A stretch of DNA of 64,000 nt from Persicaria tinctoria. Its lineage: Eukaryota > Streptophyta > Magnoliopsida > Caryophyllales > Polygonaceae. The notes beneath the pieces are model-generated. The model was given only the letters and a program-made list of their open reading frames with translations, ran no database searches and was not told where the DNA came from. The position numbers were made by a program, and so were the translations under genes. Shown here in pieces: positions 27,041 through 40,754 of this stretch. The stretch is taken from the NCBI GenBank assembly GCA_037127255.1, contig JBANSL010000018.1, forward strand, positions 14,729,175 through 14,793,174, read 5' to 3'. How positions within the stretch are numbered: position 1 is the first letter of the stretch; every line of letters starts with the position of its first letter.

Positions 27041-29751
27041 ATGTTGGAAATTGATTACACCAGGAGAGTTCTTCGGTTTGCCATTGGATCGAGGGTTCTC
27101 CTACTTGCCTTAATTGTGTTTTGGAGGTCAATTTTCAGTTCGTATGATACCTCCGCTTCCATAAACCCTAATTGTCTTTCCCCCAATTCCTCCAACCCTA
27201 ATCCCAACCAAATTGTTTTTCCCTCAATCGGATCCGCTATCGAACGAAGCATCGTCTGGGACTCCGTCTACTTCGTCCGGATTGCCGAATGTGGCTACGA
27301 ATACGAGCAAATTTACGCCTTTTTGCCTCTTTTACCAACCCTAATGTCTCTATTATCCAACACAGGTTTGTCGTTTATTACAATTTTTTTTCAACTTATG
27401 TTTTCTTTAAGTTCTGTTTCTAAATACCGTTGTTTTCTCGCTTTTACGAATTAGTTTTGAGGCCGTTGGTACCGCTGGTTGGATTCAGAGCTGTGTTGGG
27501 ACTCTCTGGTTATTTGATTTGCAATTTGACATTTCTTTTGGCCGCCTTCTATTTATACAGGTTTGTTTTATCAGTTTCATTGAGCTAAAAATATGATCTT
27601 ATGGCATTGCTGATTGACCTACAACAGTACATTTTAGAACTTTATATATGTGCCACTTTGACCATCACTTACAATTTTTATTTTTATTATTATTGTTATT
27701 TTTTATTTTTTTTTGCTTTTGTATATAGGCTTTCTTTTATTATTCTAAAGGATCACGAAGCTTCTCTGCGGGCGTCGGTTTTGTTCTGTCTCAATCCAGC
27801 ATCGATATTCTATTCATCAATGTAATGTAACTGAGTTCGGTTTATGGACATTTCCTCAACTATGATTAGCATGTCATCTGTAATTGTATGCAAATTTCGT
27901 TGTTGGGGTTGTGTAGATACTCTGAGAGTCCCTATGCCCTGCTTACATTTGGAGGAGTCTACTACTTAATGATCGGTGCCAAGAATGCATCTGTTCCCTT
28001 GCTCGCCTTTTCTGGCTCCGCAAGGTCTAATGGAGTTCTTAATGCTGGTTATTTCTGTTTCAAGACCATGCATGAGTGTTATAGTGCCATTTTTGTGAAA
28101 CGACGTGTTTTTGTAAGTTCTCATCTCAGGCTGCTTATGAATGTTTATGTGGCATGAGTTGCAATGATGTTCTTAAAAAAAGCCTTGATTATTCCAGTTG
28201 CTACTACGAGTTCTTGCCATTGGACTGCTGCGTTGCATTTGCATTTTTGTGCCTTTTGTTGCATTTCAAGCATATGGATACTACAATCTTTGTGATAGAC
28301 GCTGCAGTTCAGAGGTAAAAAGGCCTTGGTGTGAAGCTACGATCCCCTTGCTGTATAATTTCATCCAGAGTCATTATTGGTACGTGAATGTTTTTTTTTT
28401 GGCTCTTTCCATTTATTATAATTTGAGTTCAAAGTAATCCATCTTAAATATGTAATCTTCAGTTGGCTGGGAAGAATTCACGTGTTTTAATGCCTGTTGC
28501 AGTTATGGTTGCTCAGTTTATTCTCTACCTTTTTTGTGTATCATATCCATTTGTGTAGAATCAACTAGGGTTGTTGTGCGGCAGAAGTTGTCTATTCGGC
28601 TTTGGTTACTTGTATCAAGAAGTTATGGATTATGATTATCCAGCCGTTACTTTGTTTATTGTCTTGCTGAAGAAGATGAGATGTGCCTTTTCTCTTCTTT
28701 CCAGGGATGTAGGTTTCTTGAGGTATTTCCGGCTGAAACAGTTGCCAAACTTTCTTCTTGCATCCCCGATTCTGTCTTTGGCAGTTTTCTGTGTAGGATC
28801 TTATGCAAAATCCCAACAGCGCTGCTTCTTGACACTTGGATTTTCATCAGTTTTTGAAGAAAAATCTTCTGACGGTATGAATTCCTCTGGACGCAACGAT
28901 GATGTGCAAGATGCTGCCTTTGTTGGAACAAACCGAGGTAATAGCATCACTTTATTTTGTCATTGATAGGATCATCCAAGGCTTTCACCTGTATGATGTG
29001 TTTATTTGCCTTTTCTTAAACTAAAGCAATACTAGAAGTCTAGAACTAGGGCTAGTTATCCTAGGAACCCATTACATCAGGTTTTTCTAGGGAGATTGTT
29101 GGAGAAAGAATCCAGATAGTCAATGAATTGATTAATCAGCAACTAAAGTGAACTAGCAAAGTGGGTGCATCATGTGTACTGTTACGGTAGTGTTCATTAC
29201 TTGATTGATGACTCTTTACAGAAAATCAAAACTTGAGGAGAAGGAGAATGGTCAAATCAGAGAGTGTATCATTATCTCGTCAAGAAATCGACTCGGCAGC
29301 CAAGTCAGGATTCTTCTCTGCCGCTGTGCTTCCTTTTGTTTTGCACTTAGCCTTCATGACAGCTACAGCTTTCTTGGTCATGCATGTTCAGGTAACAGCA
29401 AGACTACTCTATATTATTAGCATATCTTCCTTTCTGAAAACGATAATTAATCCTTATTGCTGGGAACTGAAATTCTTATCGCAATCTGGGTTGAGAATTG
29501 CAATGTTTTGAACTTCTAGCATGTGAAAAAAGAGAACCCCATGTTAATCTCTTAGGAAATGTTATTAAATCTAAAACCATTGACAGGTCGCTACACGGTT
29601 CTTATCCGCCAGTCCTCCTTTGTATTGGTTTGCTGCATATCTAATGGGTTCTCCTACACATCAGAGATGGTCATATTTGATATGGGTCTACTCCCTAACC
29701 TACATATTCTTAGGCAGTTTGCTGTTTTCAAACTTTTATCCATTTACTTGA
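27041..29751 (+). CDS. PIGV: GPI mannosyltransferase 2 (PIG-V), array copy 7
   Basis: Copy 1 coordinates plus 25,651. Exons are 27041-27365, 27455-27560, 27729-27821, 27917-28112, 28198-28379, 28705-28937, 29222-29391 and 29587-29751. The protein is identical to copy 1. It keeps Leu at residue 183 and is therefore the last copy before the Arg183 variant appears. Confidence 0.9.
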
Positions 29752-31717
29752 AGTTGACTTCAAAACATTAGTCACACGTCAAACACTGGACTCGGCCTGA
29801 GAACGACAACTAAGGAAGTGATCATTAGAAGCTGCCTTTGTTCTTCCATGGCGTACGTTACTGATTCCACAAAAGCAAAGCTATCAGCAGAGCAACACAT
29901 GGGGCATTTCCGGAAGTGTCGAAATGAGAGTAGAGTAGCATTGACATGGAGGGTTCAGATAGAGATGGTAGGTTGTTATATTACTTGTTGTCACTCTTAA
30001 TCATGTCATAATCTCATTGTATTGTCATTGATAAAAAAAAAAAACATCTAATTGTTATACAATGTGTGTGTGAAACTCCTCTAGATTGAACAATATTTCT
30101 TGATTCTGTTGGCCTTTTTGATATGGCCTGTAATTTTGTTACTAATAAGACTTGTCTTTTTTCCTCTGAATGCCCTTTTTCCCCTGATGTGTACAACAGA
30201 TTGTATGGTTAAAAATAACACTGAAGTCTTACAATAAAATGCAAATGCATTTTGGAATGAAAACACAATTGGAATCATTAGTATCTTTTTTATTTGTGAA
30301 ATTGATTTCAATTCATTCTTTTCCGGAATGTATATATACTCTAATTGAAAATTTTGAGAACTCAAACAATTGAATTCACGGCTCTTTTCTAAAGGTTATC
30401 AAAAAAATAAAGGAACTTGAATGAGAGAGAGAAACTGGGTCCAACTGGACCATCAAAACGACGAGTTTTGAAGATATTTTTGTACGGATGTAAGCTGAAC
30501 AGCTTGCGAATTGTGATCGGCTCAACAAGCGGAAGCGGCCTCTGGCTCTCCAGCCTCACTCCGTCTCTCGCACACTCACCGTCTCACCCTCTGCTCTCTC
30601 TGTGAGATCTCCCCGACTCGGCGACGCCTTTGCTCTCTCTCAGGCTCTCGCAGACTCACCCTCTGCTCTTTCTCCGAGGTCTTCCCCTTTAAATTGCCCT
30701 ATCAATTGCAGGTTTTGAAATTAGCAAGGTTAGGGTTTTTTTTCTTTCCAGAGGCCACTGTGTTCGAGTTCGCCTGTGTTAGACTAATAGACTGTGTTTA
30801 GTAACTAGCAGCTTCTTCTTGATGTTGATTCTTTCAGTATAGATTAATTGATGCTTCGCTTGTTGTGTGATGGCCACTATGTTCGACTGTGTTCTTGTTC
30901 TAGTTTGACTTTCGGTTTAGGTTTTGAAATTTGCGATTTCTGTTAAATTGATTCTTCGCTTGATTAATTGAGTTTGATATGAATCGCTCTTGTGCAATTG
31001 ATTGTTTTTTTTACCCTAACAAGCTCAAACTAGCCTATCGAGCCCAAACAAATGAGCTTGGTTAACAAGCTTGAATGAGCCTAACCTCGTTCCCTTGGCT
31101 CGGCGGGAACATGCTCGTTCGGTTCGAATAACATCCTAACTTTTGAGTGAACACAACGCCCTAACTCAACTTTTTTTGTTCTGTGTTCTCCGTCCTCGAA
31201 TCTCTTCAGCGCATTTTTGGCTGGACTTCACATAGCGGCTATGGATTCTGAGGTGTGATTTTGCCTTGTTGAGTTTATTTCTTCTCTCTCTATTCAATCT
31301 TCCTCTCAGAATATTTCAACTCTTCCTCACAATTTCAACGTCATTACAATCCTTTTCTTCATGGATACACTCTCTGCTTCTAGGGTTTCATATGCTTATT
31401 TGATCTACTGTTCTGAATAAATTGTCGTTTGGGGCTCTAAATTGTATTATTGGAAGTTAATGTCTCTGTCACGAAGTGATAATCTATGGTAGGGTATGGT
31501 AAGGCATGTCAAATCTACCTGTAAGAAAGTATGATATACATCGAACCTCAAATCCTTTGTAGTTTTCACTTTTCAGCCCCCTCCAAACAAAAATTCTGGA
31601 TCCCCATTGGCACATTTGGTGATCTCGGCGAAGCTGAGCAAGCGTAGTATTAGAGGTCATTGGTTTTCCTGACGCTGTTAATGCCGATTATCTCATTCCT
31701 CTTCCAGAGATTGAAAG

Positions 31718-34428
31718 ATGTTGGAAATTGATTACACCAGGAGAGTTCTTCGGTTTGCCATTGGATCGAGGGTTCTCCTACTTGCCTTAATTGTGTTTTG
31801 GAGGTCAATTTTCAGTTCGTATGATACCTCCGCTTCCATAAACCCTAATTGTCTTTCCCCCAATTCCTCCAACCCTAATCCCAACCAAATTGTTTTTCCC
31901 TCAATCGGATCCGCTATCGAACGAAGCATCGTCTGGGACTCCGTCTACTTCGTCCGGATTGCCGAATGTGGCTACGAATACGAGCAAATTTACGCCTTTT
32001 TGCCTCTTTTACCAACCCTAATGTCTCTATTATCCAACACAGGTTTGTCGTTTATTACAATTTTTTTTCAACTTATGTTTTCTTTAAGTTCTGTTTCTAA
32101 ATACCGTTGTTTTCTCGCTTTTACGAATTAGTTTTGAGGCCGTTGGTACCGCTGGTTGGATTCAGAGCTGTGTTGGGACTCTCTGGTTATTTGATTTGCA
32201 ATTTGACATTTCTTTTGGCCGCCTTCTATTTATACAGGTTTGTTTTATCAGTTTCATTGAGCTAAAAATATGATCTTATGGCATTGCTGATTGACCTACA
32301 ACAGTACATTTTAGAACTTTATATATGTGCCACTTTGACCATCACTTACAATTTTTATTTTTATTATTATTGTTATTTTTTATTTTTTTTTGCTTTTGTA
32401 TATAGGCTTTCTTTTATTATTCTAAAGGATCACGAAGCTTCTCTGCGGGCGTCGGTTTTGTTCTGTCTCAATCCAGCATCGATATTCTATTCATCAATGT
32501 AATGTAACTGAGTTCGGTTTATGGACATTTCCTCAACTATGATTAGCATGTCATCTGTAATTGTATGCAAATTTCGTTGTTGGGGTTGTGTAGATACTCT
32601 GAGAGTCCCTATGCCCGGCTTACATTTGGAGGAGTCTACTACTTAATGATCGGTGCCAAGAATGCATCTGTTCCCTTGCTCGCCTTTTCTGGCTCCGCAA
32701 GGTCTAATGGAGTTCTTAATGCTGGTTATTTCTGTTTCAAGACCATGCATGAGTGTTATAGTGCCATTTTTGTGAAACGACGTGTTTTTGTAAGTTCTCA
32801 TCTCAGGCTGCTTATGAATGTTTATGTGGCATGAGTTGCAATGATGTTCTTAAAAAAAGCCTTGATTATTCCAGTTGCTACTACGAGTTCTTGCCATTGG
32901 ACTGCTGCGTTGCATTTGCATTTTTGTGCCTTTTGTTGCATTTCAAGCATATGGATACTACAATCTTTGTGATAGACGCTGCAGTTCAGAGGTAAAAAGG
33001 CCTTGGTGTGAAGCTACGATCCCCTTGCTGTATAATTTCATCCAGAGTCATTATTGGTACGTGAATGTTTTTTTTTTGGCTCTTTCCATTTATTATAATT
33101 TGAGTTCAAAGTAATCCATCTTAAATATGTAATCTTCAGTTGGCTGGGAAGAATTCACGTGTTTTAATGCCTGTTGCAGTTATGGTTGCTCAGTTTATTC
33201 TCTACCTTTTTTGTGTATCATATCCATTTGTGTAGAATCAACTAGGGTTGTTGTGCGGCAGAAGTTGTCTATTCGGCTTTGGTTACTTGTATCAAGAAGT
33301 TATGGATTATGATTATCCAGCCGTTACTTTGTTTATTGTCTTGCTGAAGAAGATGAGATGTGCCTTTTCTCTTCTTTCCAGGGATGTAGGTTTCTTGAGG
33401 TATTTCCGGCTGAAACAGTTGCCAAACTTTCTTCTTGCATCCCCGATTCTGTCTTTGGCAGTTTTCTGTGTAGGATCTTATGCAAAATCCCAACAGCGCT
33501 GCTTCTTGACACTTGGATTTTCATCAGTTTTTGAAGAAAAATCTTCTGACGGTATGAATTCCTCTGGACGCAACGATGATGTGCAAGATGCTGCCTTTGT
33601 TGGAACAAACCGAGGTAATAGCATCACTTTATTTTGTCATTGATAGGATCATCCAAGGCTTTCACCTGTATGATGTGTTTATTTGCCTTTTCTTAAACTA
33701 AAGCAATACTAGAAGTCTAGAACTAGGGCTAGTTATCCTAGGAACCCATTACATCAGGTTTTTCTAGGGAGATTGTTGGAGAAAGAATCCAGATAGTCAA
33801 TGAATTGATTAATCAGCAACTAAAGTGAACTAGCAAAGTGGGTGCATCATGTGTACTGTTACGGTAGTGTTCATTACTTGATTGATGACTCTTTACAGAA
33901 AATCAAAACTTGAGGAGAAGGAGAATGGTCAAATCAGAGAGTGTATCATTATCTCGTCAAGAAATCGACTCGGCAGCCAAGTCAGGATTCTTCTCTGCCG
34001 CTGTGCTTCCTTTTGTTTTGCACTTAGCCTTCATGACAGCTACAGCTTTCTTGGTCATGCATGTTCAGGTAACAGCAAGACTACTCTATATTATTAGCAT
34101 ATCTTCCTTTCTGAAAACGATAATTAATCCTTATTGCTGGGAACTGAAATTCTTATCGCAATCTGGGTTGAGAATTGCAATGTTTTGAACTTCTAGCATG
34201 TGAAAAAAGAGAACCCCATGTTAATCTCTTAGGAAATGTTATTAAATCTAAAACCATTGACAGGTCGCTACACGGTTCTTATCCGCCAGTCCTCCTTTGT
34301 ATTGGTTTGCTGCATATCTAATGGGTTCTCCTACACATCAGAGATGGTCATATTTGATATGGGTCTACTCCCTAACCTACATATTCTTAGGCAGTTTGCT
34401 GTTTTCAAACTTTTATCCATTTACTTGA
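31718..34428 (+). CDS. PIGV: GPI mannosyltransferase 2 (PIG-V), array copy 8, Arg183 variant
   Basis: Copy 1 coordinates plus 30,328. Exons are 31718-32042, 32132-32237, 32406-32498, 32594-32789, 32875-33056, 33382-33614, 33899-34068 and 34264-34428. The only coding difference from copies 1-7 is T to G at 32617 (CTG to CGG), changing Leu183 to Arg in the segment SPYARLTFGG of exon 4. A charged residue in a hydrophobic multi-pass protein could impair folding or activity, but this is untested. Confidence 0.9.
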
Positions 34429-36394
34429 AGTTGACTTCAAAACATTAGTCACACGTCAAACACTGGACTCGGCCTGAGAACGACAACTAAGGAAGTGATC
34501 ATTAGAAGCTGCCTTTGTTCTTCCATGGCGTACGTTACTGATTCCACAAAAGCAAAGCTATCAGCAGAGCAACACATGGGGCATTTCCGGAAGTGTCGAA
34601 ATGAGAGTAGAGTAGCATTGACATGGAGGGTTCAGATAGAGATGGTAGGTTGTTATATTACTTGTTGTCACTCTTAATCATGTCATAATCTCATTGTATT
34701 GTCATTGATAAAAAAAAAAAACATCTAATTGTTATACAATGTGTGTGTGAAACTCCTCTAGATTGAACAATATTTCTTGATTCTGTTGGCCTTTTTGATA
34801 TGGCCTGTAATTTTGTTACTAATAAGACTTGTCTTTTTTCCTCTGAATGCCCTTTTTCCCCTGATGTGTACAACAGATTGTATGGTTAAAAATAACACTG
34901 AAGTCTTACAATAAAATGCAAATGCATTTTGGAATGAAAACACAATTGGAATCATTAGTATCTTTTTTATTTGTGAAATTGATTTCAATTCATTCTTTTC
35001 CGGAATGTATATATACTCTAATTGAAAATTTTGAGAACTCAAACAATTGAATTCACGGCTCTTTTCTAAAGGTTATCAAAAAAATAAAGGAACTTGAATG
35101 AGAGAGAGAAACTGGGTCCAACTGGACCATCAAAACGACGAGTTTTGAAGATATTTTTGTACGGATGTAAGCTGAACAGCTTGCGAATTGTGATCGGCTC
35201 AACAAGCGGAAGCGGCCTCTGGCTCTCCAGCCTCACTCCGTCTCTCGCACACTCACCGTCTCACCCTCTGCTCTCTCTGTGAGATCTCCCCGACTCGGCG
35301 ACGCCTTTGCTCTCTCTCAGGCTCTCGCAGACTCACCCTCTGCTCTTTCTCCGAGGTCTTCCCCTTTAAATTGCCCTATCAATTGCAGGTTTTGAAATTA
35401 GCAAGGTTAGGGTTTTTTTTCTTTCCAGAGGCCACTGTGTTCGAGTTCGCCTGTGTTAGACTAATAGACTGTGTTTAGTAACTAGCAGCTTCTTCTTGAT
35501 GTTGATTCTTTCAGTATAGATTAATTGATGCTTCGCTTGTTGTGTGATGGCCACTATGTTCGACTGTGTTCTTGTTCTAGTTTGACTTTCGGTTTAGGTT
35601 TTGAAATTTGCGATTTCTGTTAAATTGATTCTTCGCTTGATTAATTGAGTTTGATATGAATCGCTCTTGTGCAATTGATTGTTTTTTTTACCCTAACAAG
35701 CTCAAACTAGCCTATCGAGCCCAAACAAATGAGCTTGGTTAACAAGCTTGAATGAGCCTAACCTCGTTCCCTTGGCTCGGCGGGAACATGCTCGTTCGGT
35801 TCGAATAACATCCTAACTTTTGAGTGAACACAACGCCCTAACTCAACTTTTTTTGTTCTGTGTTCTCCGTCCTCGAATCTCTTCAGCGCATTTTTGGCTG
35901 GACTTCACATAGCGGCTATGGATTCTGAGGTGTGATTTTGCCTTGTTGAGTTTATTTCTTCTCTCTCTATTCAATCTTCCTCTCAGAATATTTCAACTCT
36001 TCCTCACAATTTCAACGTCATTACAATCCTTTTCTTCATGGATACACTCTCTGCTTCTAGGGTTTCATATGCTTATTTGATCTACTGTTCTGAATAAATT
36101 GTCGTTTGGGGCTCTAAATTGTATTATTGGAAGTTAATGTCTCTGTCACGAAGTGATAATCTATGGTAGGGTATGGTAAGGCATGTCAAATCTACCTGTA
36201 AGAAAGTATGATATACATCGAACCTCAAATCCTTTGTAGTTTTCACTTTTCAGCCCCCTCCAAACAAAAATTCTGGATCCCCATTGGCACATTTGGTGAT
36301 CTCGGCGAAGCTGAGCAAGCGTAGTATTAGAGGTCATTGGTTTTCCTGACGCTGTTAATGCCGATTATCTCATTCCTCTTCCAGAGATTGAAAG

Positions 36395-39105
36395 ATGTTG
36401 GAAATTGATTACACCAGGAGAGTTCTTCGGTTTGCCATTGGATCGAGGGTTCTCCTACTTGCCTTAATTGTGTTTTGGAGGTCAATTTTCAGTTCGTATG
36501 ATACCTCCGCTTCCATAAACCCTAATTGTCTTTCCCCCAATTCCTCCAACCCTAATCCCAACCAAATTGTTTTTCCCTCAATCGGATCCGCTATCGAACG
36601 AAGCATCGTCTGGGACTCCGTCTACTTCGTCCGGATTGCCGAATGTGGCTACGAATACGAGCAAATTTACGCCTTTTTGCCTCTTTTACCAACCCTAATG
36701 TCTCTATTATCCAACACAGGTTTGTCGTTTATTACAATTTTTTTTCAACTTATGTTTTCTTTAAGTTCTGTTTCTAAATACCGTTGTTTTCTCGCTTTTA
36801 CGAATTAGTTTTGAGGCCGTTGGTACCGCTGGTTGGATTCAGAGCTGTGTTGGGACTCTCTGGTTATTTGATTTGCAATTTGACATTTCTTTTGGCCGCC
36901 TTCTATTTATACAGGTTTGTTTTATCAGTTTCATTGAGCTAAAAATATGATCTTATGGCATTGCTGATTGACCTACAACAGTACATTTTAGAACTTTATA
37001 TATGTGCCACTTTGACCATCACTTACAATTTTTATTTTTATTATTATTGTTATTTTTTATTTTTTTTTGCTTTTGTATATAGGCTTTCTTTTATTATTCT
37101 AAAGGATCACGAAGCTTCTCTGCGGGCGTCGGTTTTGTTCTGTCTCAATCCAGCATCGATATTCTATTCATCAATGTAATGTAACTGAGTTCGGTTTATG
37201 GACATTTCCTCAACTATGATTAGCATGTCATCTGTAATTGTATGCAAATTTCGTTGTTGGGGTTGTGTAGATACTCTGAGAGTCCCTATGCCCGGCTTAC
37301 ATTTGGAGGAGTCTACTACTTAATGATCGGTGCCAAGAATGCATCTGTTCCCTTGCTCGCCTTTTCTGGCTCCGCAAGGTCTAATGGAGTTCTTAATGCT
37401 GGTTATTTCTGTTTCAAGACCATGCATGAGTGTTATAGTGCCATTTTTGTGAAACGACGTGTTTTTGTAAGTTCTCATCTCAGGCTGCTTATGAATGTTT
37501 ATGTGGCATGAGTTGCAATGATGTTCTTAAAAAAAGCCTTGATTATTCCAGTTGCTACTACGAGTTCTTGCCATTGGACTGCTGCGTTGCATTTGCATTT
37601 TTGTGCCTTTTGTTGCATTTCAAGCATATGGATACTACAATCTTTGTGATAGACGCTGCAGTTCAGAGGTAAAAAGGCCTTGGTGTGAAGCTACGATCCC
37701 CTTGCTGTATAATTTCATCCAGAGTCATTATTGGTACGTGAATGTTTTTTTTTTGGCTCTTTCCATTTATTATAATTTGAGTTCAAAGTAATCCATCTTA
37801 AATATGTAATCTTCAGTTGGCTGGGAAGAATTCACGTGTTTTAATGCCTGTTGCAGTTATGGTTGCTCAGTTTATTCTCTACCTTTTTTGTGTATCATAT
37901 CCATTTGTGTAGAATCAACTAGGGTTGTTGTGCGGCAGAAGTTGTCTATTCGGCTTTGGTTACTTGTATCAAGAAGTTATGGATTATGATTATCCAGCCG
38001 TTACTTTGTTTATTGTCTTGCTGAAGAAGATGAGATGTGCCTTTTCTCTTCTTTCCAGGGATGTAGGTTTCTTGAGGTATTTCCGGCTGAAACAGTTGCC
38101 AAACTTTCTTCTTGCATCCCCGATTCTGTCTTTGGCAGTTTTCTGTGTAGGATCTTATGCAAAATCCCAACAGCGCTGCTTCTTGACACTTGGATTTTCA
38201 TCAGTTTTTGAAGAAAAATCTTCTGACGGTATGAATTCCTCTGGACGCAACGATGATGTGCAAGATGCTGCCTTTGTTGGAACAAACCGAGGTAATAGCA
38301 TCACTTTATTTTGTCATTGATAGGATCATCCAAGGCTTTCACCTGTATGATGTGTTTATTTGCCTTTTCTTAAACTAAAGCAATACTAGAAGTCTAGAAC
38401 TAGGGCTAGTTATCCTAGGAACCCATTACATCAGGTTTTTCTAGGGAGATTGTTGGAGAAAGAATCCAGATAGTCAATGAATTGATTAATCAGCAACTAA
38501 AGTGAACTAGCAAAGTGGGTGCATCATGTGTACTGTTACGGTAGTGTTCATTACTTGATTGATGACTCTTTACAGAAAATCAAAACTTGAGGAGAAGGAG
38601 AATGGTCAAATCAGAGAGTGTATCATTATCTCGTCAAGAAATCGACTCGGCAGCCAAGTCAGGATTCTTCTCTGCCGCTGTGCTTCCTTTTGTTTTGCAC
38701 TTAGCCTTCATGACAGCTACAGCTTTCTTGGTCATGCATGTTCAGGTAACAGCAAGACTACTCTATATTATTAGCATATCTTCCTTTCTGAAAACGATAA
38801 TTAATCCTTATTGCTGGGAACTGAAATTCTTATCGCAATCTGGGTTGAGAATTGCAATGTTTTGAACTTCTAGCATGTGAAAAAAGAGAACCCCATGTTA
38901 ATCTCTTAGGAAATGTTATTAAATCTAAAACCATTGACAGGTCGCTACACGGTTCTTATCCGCCAGTCCTCCTTTGTATTGGTTTGCTGCATATCTAATG
39001 GGTTCTCCTACACATCAGAGATGGTCATATTTGATATGGGTCTACTCCCTAACCTACATATTCTTAGGCAGTTTGCTGTTTTCAAACTTTTATCCATTTA
39101 CTTGA
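36395..39105 (+). CDS. PIGV: GPI mannosyltransferase 2 (PIG-V), array copy 9, Arg183 variant
   Basis: Copy 1 coordinates plus 35,005. Exons are 36395-36719, 36809-36914, 37083-37175, 37271-37466, 37552-37733, 38059-38291, 38576-38745 and 38941-39105. It carries the same T to G change as copy 8 (here at 37294, Leu183Arg) and is otherwise like copy 1. This is the last complete gene. The following partial unit has no coding exons. Confidence 0.9.
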
Positions 39106-39682
39106 AGTTGACTTCAAAACATTAGTCACACGTCAAACACTGGACTCGGCCTGAGAACGACAACTAAGGAAGTGATCATTAGAAGCTGCCTTTGTTCTTC
39201 CATGGCGTACGTTACTGATTCCACAAAAGCAAAGCTATCAGCAGAGCAACACATGGGGCATTTCCGGAAGTGTCGAAATGAGAGTAGAGTAGCATTGACA
39301 TGGAGGGTTCAGATAGAGATGGTAGGTTGTTATATTACTTGTTGTCACTCTTAATCATGTCATAATCTCATTGTATTGTCATTGATAAAAAAAAAAAACA
39401 TCTAATTGTTATACAATGTGTGTGTGAAACTCCTCTAGATTGAACAATATTTCTTGATTCTGTTGGCCTTTTTGATATGGCCTGTAATTTTGTTACTAAT
39501 AAGACTTGTCTTTTTTCCTCTGAATGCCCTTTTTCCCCTGATGTGTACAACAGATTGTATGGTTAAAAATAACACTGAAGTCTTACAATAAAATGCAAAT
39601 GCATTTTGGAATGAAAACACAATTGGAATCATTAGTATCTTTTTTATTTGTGAAATTGATTTCAATTCATTCTTTTCCGGAA

Positions 39683-40754
39683 TGTATATATACTCTAATT
39701 GAAAATTTTGAGAACTCAAACAATTGAATTCACGGCTCTTTTCTAAAGGTTATCAAAAAAATAAAGGAACTTGAATGAGAGAGAGAAACTGGGTCCAACT
39801 GGACCATCAAAACGACGAGTTTTGAAGATATTTTTGTACGGATGTAAGCTGAACAGCTTGCGAATTGTGATCGGCTCAACAAGCGGAAGCGGCCTCTGGC
39901 TCTCCAGCCTCACTCCGTCTCTCGCACACTCACCGTCTCACCCTCTGCTCTCTCTGTGAGATCTCCCCGACTCGGCGACGCCTTTGCTCTCTCTCAGGCT
40001 CTCGCAGACTCACCCTCTGCTCTTTCTCCGAGGTCTTCCCCTTTAAATTGCCCTATCAATTGCAGGTTTTGAAATTAGCAAGGTTAGGGTTTTTTTTCTT
40101 TCCAGAGGCCACTGTGTTCGAGTTCGCCTGTGTTAGACTAATAGACTGTGTTTAGTAACTAGCAGCTTCTTCTTGATGTTGATTCTTTCAGTATAGATTA
40201 ATTGATGCTTCGCTTGTTGTGTGATGGCCACTATGTTCGACTGTGTTCTTGTTCTAGTTTGACTTTCGGTTTAGGTTTTGAAATTTGCGATTTCTGTTAA
40301 ATTGATTCTTCGCTTGATTAATTGAGTTTGATATGAATCGCTCTTGTGCAATTGATTGTTTTTTTTACCCTAACAAGCTCAAACTAGCCTATCGAGCCCA
40401 AACAAATGAGCTTGGTTAACAAGCTTGAATGAGCCTAACCTCGTTCCCTTGGCTCGGCGGGAACATGCTCGTTCGGTTCGAATAACATCCTAACTTTTGA
40501 GTGAACACAACGCCCTAACTCAACTTTTTTTGTTCTGTGTTCTCCGTCCTCGAATCTCTTCAGCGCATTTTTGGCTGGACTTCACATAGCGGCTATGGAT
40601 TCTGAGGTGTGATTTTGCCTTGTTGAGTTTATTTCTTCTCTCTCTATTCAATCTTCCTCTCAGAATATTTCAACTCTTCCTCACAATTTCAACGTCATTA
40701 CAATCCTTTTCTTCATGGATACACTCTCTGCTTCTAGGGTTTCATATGCTTATT
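39683..40754 (+). promoter_or_regulatory. Tenth, partial unit: leader block directly upstream of the KH gene
   Basis: This equals offsets 1-1072 of the unit and contains the CT-rich leader, the candidate donor CAG/GTTTTG (GT at 40066-40067) and the telo-box-like GTTAGGGTTTTTT, but no PIG-V exon. It changes to unique sequence after TTCATATGCTTATT. The KH gene has a good acceptor ending TTTGTTTGCAG at 41240, ahead of its ATG, so it needs an upstream noncoding exon. This block offers one, with a 5'UTR intron of about 1.2 kb. Inference: the block is the KH gene's native promoter and leader. Confidence 0.55.

Larger units (their letters stand above)
1..40754 (+). repeat. Head-to-tail tandem array of a 4,677-bp unit carrying the PIG-V gene
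   Basis: The sequence at position 1 recurs at 4678, 9355, 14032, 20975, 25652, 30329, 35006 and 39683. All spacings are exactly 4,677 bp except the one spanning the N gap. Equivalent reading frames in the complete copies translate identically apart from one residue. I compared translations and selected stretches by eye rather than aligning every base. Each unit holds a CT-rich leader (offsets about 1-383), an intron-like stretch (384-1379), PIG-V coding exons (1390-4100) and a spacer (4101-4677). The array is open at the left edge. On the right it ends at 40754, offset 1072 of the unit, where the sequence switches abruptly to the 5' region of the KH gene. Near identity implies recent amplification or ongoing homogenisation. 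Confidence 0.97.

Noticed and set aside
1..40754. Array as rDNA or centromeric satellite
   Set aside because: The unit encodes a spliced protein gene and has no rRNA or satellite-like short monomers.
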